Below, in pieces: positions 24,801 through 37,560 of a stretch of DNA of 64,000 nucleotides (position 1 is its first letter; every line of letters begins with the position of its first letter). This stretch comes from Lonicera japonica. Taxonomy: Eukaryota > Streptophyta > Magnoliopsida > Dipsacales > Caprifoliaceae. The notes under the pieces are model-generated. The model saw only the letters and a list, made by a program, of their open reading frames with translations. It made no database searches and was not told the DNA's origin. Location of the stretch: assembly GCA_021464415.1 (NCBI GenBank), contig CM038470.1, forward strand, positions 26,251,601 through 26,315,600, given 5' to 3'. The position numbers and the translations under genes are program-made.

Positions 24801-27795
24801 TTGGTTCACACCTGAAATACCAAATTACCCTCTGTTCATTTGAAAAAAATGAATATTACTTGCAATGGGATTTGAACCTGCGACCTCACTTAACAACAAG
24901 AGTGCGTTAAACTCCCATCACAAGACCTTACGGTTTATTTAAAATGTACCTATTATAAAAAATTATCTTGTATAAAGTTGCACACACATGGAGTGTGCTA
25001 CGAGTTCTACAACTTTTTGACATACCTGTAGAAGCAACACAGTATTGTCTCCTTCATACGTACAGGCAGGAACATAAACGGCAAATAATTCAGGAAGCCC
25101 ACTAGTACATAGGTAGCCATGGCCCCCACATAATTTCCGGCATTCCTCAATTGCATCCTGTAAGAAAAACGAATAATTATATTAGATAAAACATGCTAAT
25201 TTTAACTTCAAATTAACCTTTACAGAGATTATCAAAGAATTAAATGGAGTGAGAAAGAACTGAAATCGTCATTGAAATGATAAAAAAAAATCTTAAGATA
25301 CGGAACAATAAAGGATACTGACAACATCACACAATGTATGAAGATATTCTGCTAGTAATTAGTACAGCAACAGGAGAGAACCAAATAGGGTACATGGTTT
25401 GTATATGGTTAGTACCCAGTAGTCATACTAAGGTTGATTGATATGTTCTTTGCTAATAGCTCACCTCCATTAAGAAAGCCTCCTCAAAAGATTAGGTCTC
25501 TAGTTAGATGTTTTTGCTAAAATAACTCAAATTGATGGTAGTTTTTTAATCAATGTCCAATATTTATACACCAATGCAAAGCTAGGAAACTCAGAGAGAG
25601 AGAGAGAGAGATTTTGAATATAAGCATTTAAGATTCATCCAGATTCAAAATTGAATCTCAGAATTACAAATTGGATTCGGATTTGTATCTTGATAGATAC
25701 ACAGTGAATTCAACCCACAGGTCCTTCTACGTAGGTGATAGGTCACAGTATCAAGATGATGTAACACTGTAACCATATAAGAATGTATCAATATCACTTA
25801 CAGCAGTGGCGGTAGTAGTCAAAGACTTCAACCCAGCAGTGCAAGCATGAGCCTCAGGCAGTGTTGAGAAGTCTTTTGCTTGCAATCTTTTTGTGACATC
25901 CGTGTACAGCCAACTTAACCACTCGCCAACAAATCTAAAGGCATAAGCCGATGCCAGCAAAGGGAAGAGCCTACTTTGTTGAGTTTTGTAATCAATCACC
26001 TAATCAACAAGAAGGTACAAGAATGAATTTCTGATTTCTAAAAATTAATGAATTCAGAAGAAAATCATTTCGATGATGTTGATGTTTGTTTGCGAGTCTC
26101 AGAAATTATAATCATTTGAACTAGAAAGAAGTAGTTTTTCTAAAAGAATAGAACTAGTAAGAAGTATGACCAATAGATGGAGTAGCTCCCTTACAGACTT
26201 CCTTCACTTGTACATGATTACACATATAAGAAGAAATTATAAACTCATAAAAAATAGGTTCAAATATTACAGACTATATAAGATTACAAAAATTAAATAC
26301 CCCAGCTGTCTGAAAGTGGTAGTCCCTTTTCATTTTCAAGATGCGTCAAATCAATAGTACCACTTTCTTGTTTGTTACATAATCATTGTACCAAACCTCA
26401 CAACAGAAAATAACTTGTAATCTTGACCATTGACTACGAAAGTCAAAGTAGGTCTATCGATTTATCATATTTCATACAATCATAAATGACAAATGAGTCC
26501 AAGAATCCATAGATATGGAACAAAAGCACACCCATTGGAAGGCCTTTAGGCGTCCTATTTATCCATAGTTTATAGAAAAAATATGTGCCATTCTTAAGCT
26601 AACTATGGTTTTCATCTTGCAACTTTTGTAGAATCATCATTGTCGAAGTCTGAATCTTGACGACTAGTTCCTATTTTCAGCCAGGATATATTAAAATAAA
26701 AGATTCAAACCATTGAGCAGAGATAATGGTACCAATCAGCACAGAGACAAATGAGATTGCTTCTTTAGTAACTTGTCACCCAAATATTCCCCATTCGAGT
26801 TTTAACAAGGTATACAACAAATCATGCCAAAGCAAAATTTAACATCATTGCACAACCTTTCAAAGTCAATTAATTAAGACACCAAAAAGGCTTATAACTA
26901 TAGAGTATTTCTAAGATTACCTGGGTCTCAGGCCCACCATTATGTGAACCAAATTGCCTCCGAACAGCACTGTACCTTGTAGCAATACAAACAGCCCTTG
27001 ATAGAGCATAAGAAGCATCAACTACAATTGTTTTGCGGACAAATACCATTGTCCCATAAACTAGCTGACGGGGAACATCAGATTGCATATATTTCCCTTC
27101 CCTCGTAACTTGTGAGACCCTGAGAAATTTAAACAAGAACTTAAGAACAGGAATACAAACATTCATAGGATAATGGGCTTTCTAACCTTGCTCCCATGCT
27201 ATATCCGAAATTAGACTTGTCCCCCTAATTTCTTAATCATTTGACATTGTCCCCGGCATGGGGTGAGATCTCAAAGAATTACAAAAAAACAGAGGGTTAA
27301 GTTAAAGGATTATGTTTAAAAAATTATATATACCAATCATGCATTTTTACGTAATTCTTTGAGATTCCCCTGCATGCGGTGGGGAAAGTCTAATTTCATA
27401 TTAAGAACAGGGGCGAAGTCAAAAACTCCTTAGATAGTAATGGTGACAATAAAAGATTTTTGCCCTGGAGAAGTGAACTACATTAGTGCCTCCTGGAAAC
27501 TACAGCTAGATTCAGTTTGTAGCTTTATACCGCATTCTGTACACAATAGTGGGTAAAATCAGTTGTGTATGCAACTCATACAGAATTTTAGATCTTGTAT
27601 ATTCTCGTACTTTAGGAATATAAATGTCTAGGTCCCATAGACACCTCCAACCTCCATAAGTGATTAAACTTCAATACCTCAAGTTTAGTAATTCCCACAT
27701 GCAGGTCGCAGGGGTGGAGTCAGAAATTTGGCTGGGGAGGCCAACTATATAGTACTAGAAAAAAATAATTTGGCTGTTGTTGTTGTGTGGGTGGG

Positions 27796-27884
<89 letters not shown>

Positions 27885-30800
27885 ATTTAATTTTGTAAGG
27901 AGAATTGAAAACTAAAATATCAATCCCCCCATCCTCTTTAAATGTACGTACATCCGTCGCTGGCCACACGGACAACCTAATAATTTTGGGAAGAACAAAA
28001 TTTCATTATCCAGCTCATATAAGCAAATCCTTCCAACACTTTGAATATGAACATTGAAACAAAGTGAGCGTGGAGAATGATATGTTGCCAAAAAAATGAC
28101 TAATTGTGCTAATCAAGGGTGTAGACATCACAATCACAACAGAAAAGAAAAGCATGCAGATTCAAACAAACCTCATCAGCATTTGACTTCTGGGGATGCG
28201 CACATGATCAAATCTCAAAACCCCATTATCCATAGTGTTGTAAGCCCCATTTCCAAACTTCATTCCAATATCTCCAACAGTAATGCCTGGAAGAGGTAAG
28301 TGATCCTCCAAACTACGTAGCTGGACAATAAAACCTAGAAAGAGAAAAATATTGTATTCAAAAGAAAGTCAAACTACTTGGGTGTCTTGTCTGAAGAAGA
28401 TTTTGTCAAGTTCAGATGAAGTGAATAGAGATTTCTCACACAACAAACCAGCACTTGAAATTAAAGAATTTAATAGTTACCACTTACCATTTACTCCATG
28501 GTCTTGACCATCTGTTATGAGACGAGCATAAACAACGGCATGCGTTGATATTTTGCCTAACCCACCAGGCCACCACTATTAACAATAGAAAGTCAAGAGA
28601 TAAGGATCAAATTTTAATAACGTCGATGAAGCAAACATTATAGTATAACAAAGTAGACACTTAGGACCCAACAGTGTGTCTCGATCAGGGGTGGAACAAG
28701 AAATTTGGTTAAAGGGGGCAATTATAGCACTACTGCTACTACTACTTTTTCCAACATTAAGGGGCCAAAATAGCTAATACATGTATTGACTTTAATTTTA
28801 TGAAGAAATTTAACACTAAAATAACAATTTTTCAAAACTAAAGGGGGCCAATTCCGCCCCACCCCTGAATACATGTCCCTCCACTCCTGCGCTCAAGAAA
28901 TTAGAGTAAATAACTCTCTATGCTATTTGACACCAAACAATAAAGGTACACCCTCATTGATCGTTTTACTCACTTTGCTTGAAGTCAGTGTGGGACTATG
29001 AAGGACAAACTCGTCCGTTTGGGGATCAAATGTTGCAGTGGTTTCAAGACCTTGTACATTGGAACCATGACCAAGTTCAGTTTGTGCATAGCACCCAATA
29101 ATTTGCATCTTATAAGCAAGTGGCAACCATTTCTCTTTTTGCTCGTCAGTGCCTTGTCCTTGTATAGCAGGTACAAACATTCCCTGAAAGACCATAAAAG
29201 CAGTAGTAGGAAAGCCAGAATAATAAAGACATGTATTCTATTCTTTGCAAGCATGAAAGAACAATCTATTACAAAGTACTCGAAAGCCATCTTCTTGAAC
29301 AAGCCAGAAAAGTTCAACAAGTACGTTGTGTATGTGGCAAACTCAATGCAGCAAATGTTAAAATAGAAATGTACCCAGTGAAGATCGGTAAAAGCAGGTT
29401 CATCCACATAAAACCTTAACTTAGATGCCTCTTCTTCTGAAATAAGGAAATGAAACAACAATATTGATAAATATGATAAAATTTGTGACAATATATGAAG
29501 ATATAAAGTGAAGGCATACCAGATAGATGGAGTTCAAGGATCCGTTTCCATGCATAAGTTGCTTTTCGGAGAGTGTTTTTGAACAACTCCTTTCTACCAA
29601 GCATAGTCCTGTCATCTTTCCGAAAGGCCTAACTCCCAAAGCAAGACATTTACGAATAAATACCATATATGGATATCACCTATGTATCAAAAATAACTAC
29701 AATAATATCTTTTGATAATAGAGTCCAGATGCTTTCTTTGTAATCTGCTGCCAAAGGAATTTTTTAAAATGGAAAATAGAAAAGATTAAATCTTCTGAAC
29801 TGCTGCAATAGGACTTTTTCGGGACAGAATACCTTATTAATCATTTAGGAGCTTTACTTCACATTTTATATTTCCTGAAAAATTCATGATTTTATTTTCT
29901 TTTCTTTTACTGCTTTGGTGAGCCTAGCTACTGAATTAAAATTGCTCAGAAAAGGATCACAAAACATCTACGAAAACGGCCAGTATAATGTAGCATTCAT
30001 GCTTCCATAGTTCCATGTTTGCTATACTAGTGGTAACCCGTGCAAGAGGCACTATTGTCTAATTTACAACTTATACATCTTTCATCTCATTCTTAAAAGA
30101 CATATCTTTCATCTAAACCCTCCATTCTTCATTCTCCACTATCCAATCTTTTATTCCTTAAATTTACAGGATTCAGAAACCATTTTCCCTAATTGTATAG
30201 ATGTTGATCAAACAGCTGAAATCCATGCAAATCTTTAAGCCTAACAATTAAAATTCACAATTTCACAAAACGAAATAACAATTTACAATTATTAGATATC
30301 CCTCATATACAACCAACACCATTCAATGAAAAGTAACACTGATCACCATTACAAGTTCACAGCCAATACAAAACCAACCACAAAGTGAAAATTAATTGAA
30401 TTTTCTTCTACATAAATTGATCAACTCCCCTAGTTTCAGCAGCAAAATATATATCAAATTTTAATTCTCTACCAATAATATAAAGAACAATATATGATGC
30501 CGGTGCCTAAGATAGAAACTTTTTAGGATACGGGTCCTCCAACCTTTTATTTGAAAGGATGCAAGATACTGTTTTTCAAAAGGATTCCGGGTAGATACTG
30601 TTTTTCAAAGGAAGCCAGGTAGATACCATTTTTAGTACCTCACCGCCACGTATACAAATTTTCTCGGTGCAAATACTACATCTGTGACCACCGGGAAATA
30701 CTAGCATTAACGGAATAGTATATATGTATCTAAGTCCATGTGCACCACATCCTAAAAAAAATTCTATTTCAGGGATCGGATCCTTGAAGCTCCTACTAAT

Positions 30801-31060
30801 ATAAAATCAACTGAATTTGACTAACAAACAGCGGATCAAGTACGAATTTTATGATTCTCACAACCAAAGCTCCAATTCAGCACGATAAATAAACTGAAGG
30901 GAGAGAAGGGAAAAGAGCTTACAGGATCGTTCGCTACGAGCTTTGAAATCCGATCGGAGACTTCGAAAGTGTGCTTAGAACCAGCCCATACAATCTTCAT
31001 TTCATCAACATCGAACTGAGCCTTCCTCCTCTCATCAGCTAAGTGATCAACTCCCTCCAT
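21892..31060 (-). CDS. ACX1: Peroxisomal acyl-CoA oxidase, ACX1 type, 14 exons
   Basis: FAD-dependent enzyme oxidising acyl-CoA to trans-2-enoyl-CoA with release of H2O2, the first step of peroxisomal beta-oxidation; the family also acts in jasmonate synthesis. Exons, in transcript order: 30923-31060, 29520-29628, 29375-29436, 29183-28974, 28488-28575, 28172-28334, 26921-27119, 25802-25999, 25026-25157, 24486-24606, 23951-24061, 23678-23747, 22693-22876, 21892-22101. All junctions are GT-AG and phases agree, giving 1,995 nt or 664 residues, the usual ACX1 length. The ATG at 31060 gives the family N terminus [22 protein letters not shown] lies at 134-145, WWPGG at 174-178, and the predicted catalytic glutamate at 424 within ACTYEGDN. 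The protein ends in AKL, a type 1 peroxisomal targeting signal. ACX1 versus a close paralogue is judged from recalled sequence similarity. Confidence 0.95.
22364..22517. mobile_element. Truncated Stowaway-like MITE in ACX intron 13
   Basis: Begins CTCCCTCCATCTCAAATTAA after TA (22362-22363), the Stowaway (Tc1/mariner) terminus. The internal inverted word GACTCTTAATTT appears near 22509, but the matching right terminus with GGGAG-TA is missing, so this is a broken copy. Confidence 0.6.
23038..23112 (+). repeat. G-rich simple repeats with G-quadruplex potential
   Basis: GGGA repeats pass into GGGT repeats (23038-23070), then a T-run, then a G-run of about 14. Many GGG tracts with one-base loops fulfil the quadruplex pattern. 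It lies in intron 12 of the ACX gene; the G-rich strand is the non-template orientation for the plus strand, so the ACX pre-mRNA carries the C-rich complement. Confidence 0.85.
23149..23440. repeat. Two-copy tandem duplication, period 153 bp
   Basis: Units starting GTGCATTC at 23149 and 23302 share long stretches including GATGTTCTATTACATTTCC and AATCCAATTCTGTGGGCAAT. It lies within ACX intron 12, next to the G-rich tract. Confidence 0.85.
24181..24404. mobile_element. Tourist-like MITE in ACX intron 10
   Basis: Left end GGCTTGTTTGGATT and right end, on the other strand, GGTCTGTTTGGTTC. TTA follows the right end; on the left a TTA lies two bases away, so the target site is imperfect. About 224 bp, no ORF. 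Confidence 0.5.
24825..24955 (-). mobile_element. tRNA-like (SINE-like) fragment in ACX intron 9
   Basis: On the minus strand there is a good polymerase III B-box match, GGTTCAAATCC, about 35-40 bases after a poor A-box-like stretch. Plant tRNA-derived SINEs have this layout. No clear tail or target duplication was found. Confidence 0.35.
27208..27404. repeat. Foldback hairpin in ACX intron 6
   Basis: Two arms of about 50 bp face each other: GAAATTAGACTTGTCCCC ... TCTCAAAGAATTAC on the left, and the reverse complement of GAAATTAGACTTTCCCC ... TCTCAAAGAATTAC on the right, with an AT-rich centre of about 100 bp. This is typical of a small foldback MITE. Confidence 0.75.
27708..27963. mobile_element. 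hAT-like relic in ACX intron 6, carrying the G85 run
   Basis: Starts CAGGGGTGGAGTCAG and ends in CATCCGTCGCTG, resembling the CAGGGGCGGAG termini of other hAT copies here. Its interior matches the layout of the 28.7-kb relic, where AAGGGGGCAATT stands in the place of the poly-G tract. The flanking octamers match only weakly. Confidence 0.5.
27798..27882 (+). repeat. Poly-G homopolymer of 85 bases
   Basis: An unbroken run of 85 G, preceded by GT-rich DNA (TGTTGTGTGGGTGGGTT), in intron 6 of the ACX gene. Such runs are rare in plant DNA. It could be a real expansion of a short G tract inside the surrounding hAT-like relic, or a sequencing or assembly artefact. Confidence 0.97.
28686..28867. mobile_element. 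hAT-like MITE relic in ACX intron 4
   Basis: Ends CAGGGGTGGAACAAG and, on the other strand, CAGGGGTGGGGCGGAATT. 182 bp with no ORF. Octamers on each side do not match, so the target duplication is lost or the ends are slightly misplaced. Confidence 0.6.
30027..30080 (-). mobile_element. Helitron-like 3' terminus in ACX intron 1
   Basis: On the minus strand, TGCACGGGTTACCACTAG is followed by T. A short GTGC/GCAC hairpin lies upstream of CTAG. This is the Helitron 3' end pattern (hairpin, about 12 nt, CTRR, insertion before T). The 5' end was not located. Confidence 0.4.
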
Positions 31061-31400
31061 ACTTTGTTCCAATCAAAAATTCACACACAAACCCTAATTC
31101 CTCCAATTTTACAGACAAAACTTGAACAGAGTATATTATATATTCTTCTTACAACAGACAAACTACCGAATTGCGGAATTGGATTTCCCAAAAAATGGAA
31201 TCGGAACTGCTGGAGTAATCCCTAGAGAAAGAAAATTGTTGTGTATATCGAAAAGTATAAATAGAGAGATAGAGACAGAAAATGTAGCACACGGTTGAAT
31301 TGAAGAGTCTGTTGTGGATGGATAATGAGCACATGAATTGTGTTTCCCAACCAAGAGATACGACAAAAAGTTTATACCAAAAAAAAGGTATGACATAATT
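31061..31400 (-). promoter_or_regulatory. ACX promoter and 5' leader region
   Basis: Sequence directly upstream of the ACX ATG. A telo-box AAACCCTAA lies at 31089-31097, within the likely 5' leader. A strong TATAAATA at 31254-31261 reads in the plus direction; its minus-strand reading TATTTATA is weak, so which way it would act is unclear. Confidence 0.35.
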
Positions 31401-34400
31401 TCTAGTTTAAATTTTAATAAAATTTTGTGAATATATAATTATATATATGAAATTATTTTTATTAGATTTTGTGAATAAAGTTATTATTTAAAACTCAAAT
31501 TAAATACAATAGTAATGGATGAAAATCAAATCCTAAATATGTTAGCATATATTATAGTATTTACCATATATGTATATATATAAAGTTGACCAAGATGATT
31601 TGTGTAGTGGTCAAATTTAATTATTGATTTTTTCCTTATTCGCATTGTGTTATTTACTTTATAATAAGGGGTTCTCAATGTATCCCTTTATTCAATCAAA
31701 TAAACATAGAATTCTCACTATTTATGTTCTTAACAAAATATTTGTTGGGGTAAATCGTTCAAGGATATTTTGAGTTTGAATTCATCATGTACAAAATAAT
31801 TGTTGGCGATAGTAGGTTTAAATTCATGTACGGAGATTAATCTCACATCAAATATGGTGTCAGGATAACTTGAGAAAAAAAATACAATTAAAAGGTGGGT
31901 ATGGGTTACAATTTACATGTTTTTAAGTGCGCGGACAATTCTTGTACTTCAAAAGTATAACTCCTATTAGGGTGCTAATAGTTGGGGACAGTCCAATGCA
32001 AATATAGGAACTTCTTATCAAAAAAATTAAAAATAAATGTTACACACGAAGGTTCCACAAAAAACTTATTCACAAAACACGTGTAGTATTGATGGATTAG
32101 AACCCACCATTAACTACACTGCTTTGCTAATTCACTATTATATGTATTTGTAGATTAATTTTTTATTAAGAATTTTGTTTGTTTAGTATTTTTCTTGTTA
32201 TATACCACTTTTATAAATTAAAATGTTGTAGCTAGCAAAAAAAGGACAAGGCAAGTTGTACTATTTAATAGTTTATGGAGCTCTTTTTTTTTTTAATGAG
32301 TTCAGTTAAAGGTAACTCATAGCGGCACAATATTTTAAATATATTATTATCCATACTTTATCCATAAAAAGGGAGAAAAAAAAAAGGAATGAACAAGGTC
32401 ATAACAATAATTTTCCTTTTTCTGTATCAACATTTATTACTGGTTATAAAACTATTGGAATATTGTATATATTAGCATATTTTTTGCATTTTTCCCTTTT
32501 ATGAAAATTTATTACTGCTTATCCGTTTTTTGAAATAAGAAGAAGGAATGAAGCACAAAAGCATTTTCTATTTTTGTCACTATGCATTAATTATTGTGAG
32601 CCGTGTATATTTTCCTCTTATGAAAATGTATTTAAAACTTCATTTTCATTTTCATTTTACTTTTGATGGTAGATTTCAAAACATTTTCCCTTTTTGTTTG
32701 TTAGCATTTACTAATGTTTTATAAAAACAATTCACATATCTATGTATTTAAAGCGTTTTTATTTTTTACATTTATGAAAATAATTCATAAAGTTATTTCT
32801 TTTTTCTTTATACTATTTGATTGTGTAATTCTTTATGGGACTTGTTGTAGCATAAATTTCTCAATTTTCATGTGATTAAAAAATTCACATTTACCTTGAT
32901 TTCTTATTTTGGAAAGAATAAATAGACGAATTAATTTAATATATTTTTACTGTTTATATTATTTATAATGACTAAATTGAAATTTATTTATATTCCAACG
33001 TTATCTTAGCTAATTAATAATACGAGGAGATAAGTCAATGTTACGCGTACAATTACTGATAAATGACTTTGAGACACTAGTCACTCTCATTCCCTTAACA
33101 TCCTATGCATTTAAAAAGTTCAAACTCTCTTTTTTTTTTCTCCTTATAATATAATCAATTTACGAATTTACAAATTCAAATTCTCAAAACTCTTTTAAAT
33201 ATCAACTAATTTATATAGTTTTATAAGTTAGATATTTTGAACTTCAAACTTCTAGATAATTTTCCTATTCAGTCAAACTTCAAGTCAAATAAAACCTCAA
33301 GTTGTAGACCACGAAATTAAAGAAAACGTTTTTGGTGTACGCTACCTCCTTTTATATGTCATTTTCTTTTTCTTTCACATGCACACGGTCTCTTTTTTGT
33401 TTTTTGTTTTTTCCTTTCCTCTCGCCCATAGGAAAAAAAATATTTGAAAAGTCAAAAGTCTTCGATTAGTATTTTACAGTCACAAAAGGAAAATTTTGGT
33501 ATCGCATAATTTTAGAATTTTTAATATAGAAATACTAACATCTAAGTTTGAGATTAAGTAATTAATTAAAAGTATGAGTATTCACACAAAGTGTCACTTG
33601 AATCTATCTATTACTTTTATCAAAAGAAAAATAATAAATCAATATGCTAAATTTATCCGAATAAATGAACACCCCTAACCTTAATTTGGTAAATAATATC
33701 CAGATCGACTCTTGTAAATAAGTTAAATATGCATTAAAGATTTAATTATTTACTTACATATTTTTTTCATTTTAAAAATTAAAAGTCATATCTTTTGTCC
33801 ATAAAATATATTCATTATTACCAAATTTAATATATTAATTATTTTTTAAAAATAAAATTAAACTCTTAACTTTGAAATAAAAAATGTATAAAGTATTGAA
33901 AGTATATGCGTAAATGGGTCCCTTCCTTTACAAGTAAGGTACGAACCTTCGCTTATTGGGGAGGTAATAACTGAATTTTATTTGTAAGCTTTGTACAAGA
34001 TTGCTAGCCTCCGGACAGGGTAATCGTCCACAATAAGGTTTAAAACTAAATTAGAATTTGAAATAGTTGAATGTAATGAGAAATATGAGTATATTGTCGA
34101 TCATTGAAACTTTTGATGAATATTCTGTACATGTTAATGGCGAAGGAACTTAAATTAAGTCAAACAAATATATATAAGTAGACCCATAGGCAACTAAAAT
34201 GATAATTAAATTATTCGTTTGTTACATGCAAATTAAAGTCTTACTTCTTTTTTCTGAATGTTTTAAATTAAGGGTCTCGTTCATTTTTATATATAATTAG
34301 TGAATGATAACTTCAAATAGTATATAAAATTTTATTATTTTTTAATAGTTAAAGAAAAATGCTATTGTTCTAGCCACTTGATATGCTAGAACAATTAATC

Positions 34401-34556
34401 TTTCATGATGTCATGAGGGTCGGTTAAGTACTTAAGTTGACAAGGATTCAAATGTTTCGTTTGTAATACCTAGATTTAAATCTCACTGTGTTCATAATGC
34501 TTATATTTAAATCTCACTACCAATAATTTTTCGTAGTGGACAACCTGTAAGAACAA
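31401..34556. other. Long AT-rich interval without a gene
   Basis: No coding frame, RNA gene or clear transposon end was recognised across about 3 kb. Positions 33910-34030 are less AT-rich and may be a retroelement fragment, but I cannot assign them. Confidence 0.55.
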
Positions 34557-34599
34557 TTATAAACGTTCATTAAATCTTGTGCCATGACTTATTATCACA

Positions 34600-37560
34600 G
34601 GGTTCTTCTCAACATTTCCTATGTTGATCCACCCTACAACAACTCCATGCATATGCCCCTGCGTAGCACAGTTCAAAGGCCTTAAGGCCTCCATCAACGC
34701 CCTAATGAACACTTCCTCCTTGTCATGCTCACAATTGTGCGTTGCATTGCTCCAATGCAATCCGCCTACACCCCATTCAATCTTGTCAAGTGCACGCATG
34801 TGTGTAACGCTGATGCGCAGCATGGCCCAATAGCTCCGTGGCTCTTATTAGTGCCTCCACTCCATCTTACTCATCCTAGAGACCCCATGGCCTTCTCAAG
34901 CTCTCAGCTATGCCACTCACTAATGCTCCCGCAATGTCAAGCTTCCCTATCTACACGTGCGTCGTGCCTATCTAGTGGTAGAATCTTTATCCAATATAAA
35001 TATAGTAGATTTGTTTAGGTTTTCCTTTGTAGTTTTTGGCACTAAGCCTTTTTTTTGTTTCATTAGTTGTTAATATGTAGAGATAAGATTATAAGTCCCA
35101 GTTGTTTTCAAGTGCACGTTATTTAGCATTACCTTTCTTACTCTTACTTTATATTGTAATTGCAACCACGTATTGTAATCAACTATGTTTCAATCAATGA
35201 AATTATTTCCTTTTTCAGGTAAATGTTTTCTTGTGAATTTGCTTTTAGTTAAATTGTACTGCAAACTTATAATTTTGACTTGGTTGAGTCCAACATCGTT
35301 GGTACACATGGCCTCCTTCGTACCATTGAATATTGCCCCATGAGTTTGTGACACTTTGCCTTGTACTAGTAACTTTTTCGCAACTAATTAAACTTTTGCG
35401 TACATATATATGGGTGTGGTTTCAATGGTTACTTTTCTTTTTATCCATGGATGGTTATTGTAAGATTAACCATTTGATGAAAATCAATGGTTGAGATGCT
35501 TTAAATTAATTTTTTAATTTTTATTGTGATATGATTTGTCACGAATGATAATAAAATGATTAAATTGAAAGTGTTATTGAAATATTTTAGTTGTATGTAA
35601 TTTGTAAACTTATTATATAGAAATGAAAATTGAAAGTCAAATATATTTTGAAAGTGTTATTTTTCATAAACTTATGTTATTACTTAACTATAAAACTGAA
35701 ATGACAAAAATACCCATAAACACTTATCCTAATTTGGAATTGGGTTATCCTAAGTCTATTTGGCAAATAAAATCTTTAAGGAATCTTGTTTGGTTGAGAT
35801 TTTAAAAGATGTTTTGAAAAGTGAATTTAATTTTTGTTGAAGTTTTTTTAATCAATTCAAAAAAACTCGTAAAAAAAATTAAAGAAATAGTCACAATAGA
35901 TCTTGTTTTATAGATCTCAATGATTAGGTTTCAAATATATTTTTTTTTATCTAATTCCGATTTTTTAATTTAAAGTTATGGTGTTTTAAAAATTTTACGA
36001 GATAGAAAGTAAAGTGATCTGAGAAGTGTGAAGTAAAATTGATTTTTTGGTAAAAATTTAAAAAATTTGATTTTAAAATATCAACCAAGCACCACCTAAA
36101 GTTTAATTAAAAAAATAAAAATAGAATGGGTCACCTTAACCAGCTATAACAAGTTAAAGGATTTGACACCTTACCAATATGCATTATTTATTATCAGTAC
36201 TCATCAATAAGTAAAAAGAGAAGATAACCATTCAAAACTCATCATATATATATTTATATTATAAAGACAGTAATTTTGAATTTCAAAAATATATAAAAGA
36301 TAAAGACTTATATAACTAATATTAATAGTATATTACACAAATTACAACCTTATATATATATATATATATATACTATAAAACAACATATTTGACCAAAACT
36401 TTATCTAAAAAGTAAACAAATCTAATGATTAAAAATATATATGTTATGGTGTGCATTAGTTTTACACCATCAGATGAGTTTTATACACATATCAAGATGT
36501 TACATCAAAGTTAAAATACTCGCACCAATAATATTCACACAATAAACTTTCACACACCAATAATTTTGTCTATATTAAAAATGTTAGCATCTTTAACCAA
36601 GACTTTCTCTAAAAAGTATACAAATATAATGGTTAAAATATACTAACCAAGATCAATTAAATAAGATTCATCATGATTACAGAATTATGTAAAAACAAAT
36701 AAAAGAAAAATTATTTAGTAGCATTTAAGGACGTCCTTCATATATTCGTACATTATTAATCATCTTAATTTGTCGTTTTTAGGAGTATTCATGGTACATC
36801 AGTCCAATTTTTGGACTATTTTCAAATCATACTGATAGACATGGTTGGATTATTTTTAAATCTAGTCTTGAGTTTAATTTATTAAAAAATTATTTTGCTG
36901 CTATTAAAATAAGATAAAAAAATATTATTAAAATATTTTTTAAAAAATTAAAAATAAGACAGTCCAATCTAGTTTACTTTTAATTTTTTCTAGTATGAAG
37001 ATATATTGAACATACGTTTCGGTTGTTCAAAACGTTATACTAGACCAGACAATGGGACTCAAAATTAATTAATTGATATCTGTCGATTCAGTTTTTATTT
37101 ATTTTATCGTGCCGAATGGAACGAGTATATTCTAGTATGTATATGTATATATATATATATATATCTTCTAGAGGTTGTACATCGACACCATACCTTTTTA
37201 TTTCTTAAAAATTGTAGTTGCATTAAATCTTGAACCGTAAATGTCATAATGTTAAAAGTTGTACATCGACTAAAACACATTTTAACATTTTTTATTTTTT
37301 CAAAAAGTTAGTAGTTGCATTAAATCTTGTACCGTAGATCTCATAATTGTAATTTGACAAATGGGACATGAGTTCATTAGTTCCCGCCAACTAATTTATC
37401 CATCTAACCAAACCAACCTAACCCCCAACCCCCCCAATCATTTATGTTTGGTTAGCGATGCATCAACGTCTAATTATTTTTAAAAATGTGTACCATAAAT
37501 GCTATAGGTCATTCATTTATTGAATATGTACATTTTTTTATTACATGCATGGTGCTATTC
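34600..37560. repeat. Dispersed large duplication, copy 1
   Basis: Collinear blocks match the 54.1-57.7 kb region: about 34627-35405, 36250-36345 and 37155-37560. The first block resembles an LTR or other retroelement fragment: it contains AATATAAATATAG and ends with CAATCAATGAAAT and a CTTTTTCAGG word. Frames at 34557-34823 (minus), 34621-34833 and 34725-35018 (plus) lie in this repeat and are not genes. Copy-specific insertions interrupt the match. Confidence 0.85.
35412..36243. mobile_element. TIR element inserted in duplication copy 1
   Basis: The left end GGGTGTGGTTTCAATGGTTA and the right end, read on the other strand, GATGAGTTTTGAATGGTTAT, are similar over about 34 bp. ATATATAT flanks both sides. 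The paralogous block near 55.9 kb lacks this sequence, which supports a discrete insertion of about 830 bp. Confidence 0.65.

Noticed and set aside
27745..27975. 76-codon polyproline frame
   Set aside because: It is a translation of the G85 homopolymer on the opposite strand within an intron.
34557..35018. Frames of 70-97 codons near 34.6-35.0 kb
   Set aside because: They lie in the dispersed duplicated block, are not conserved in frame in the second copy (54.1-54.6 kb), and have no domain.
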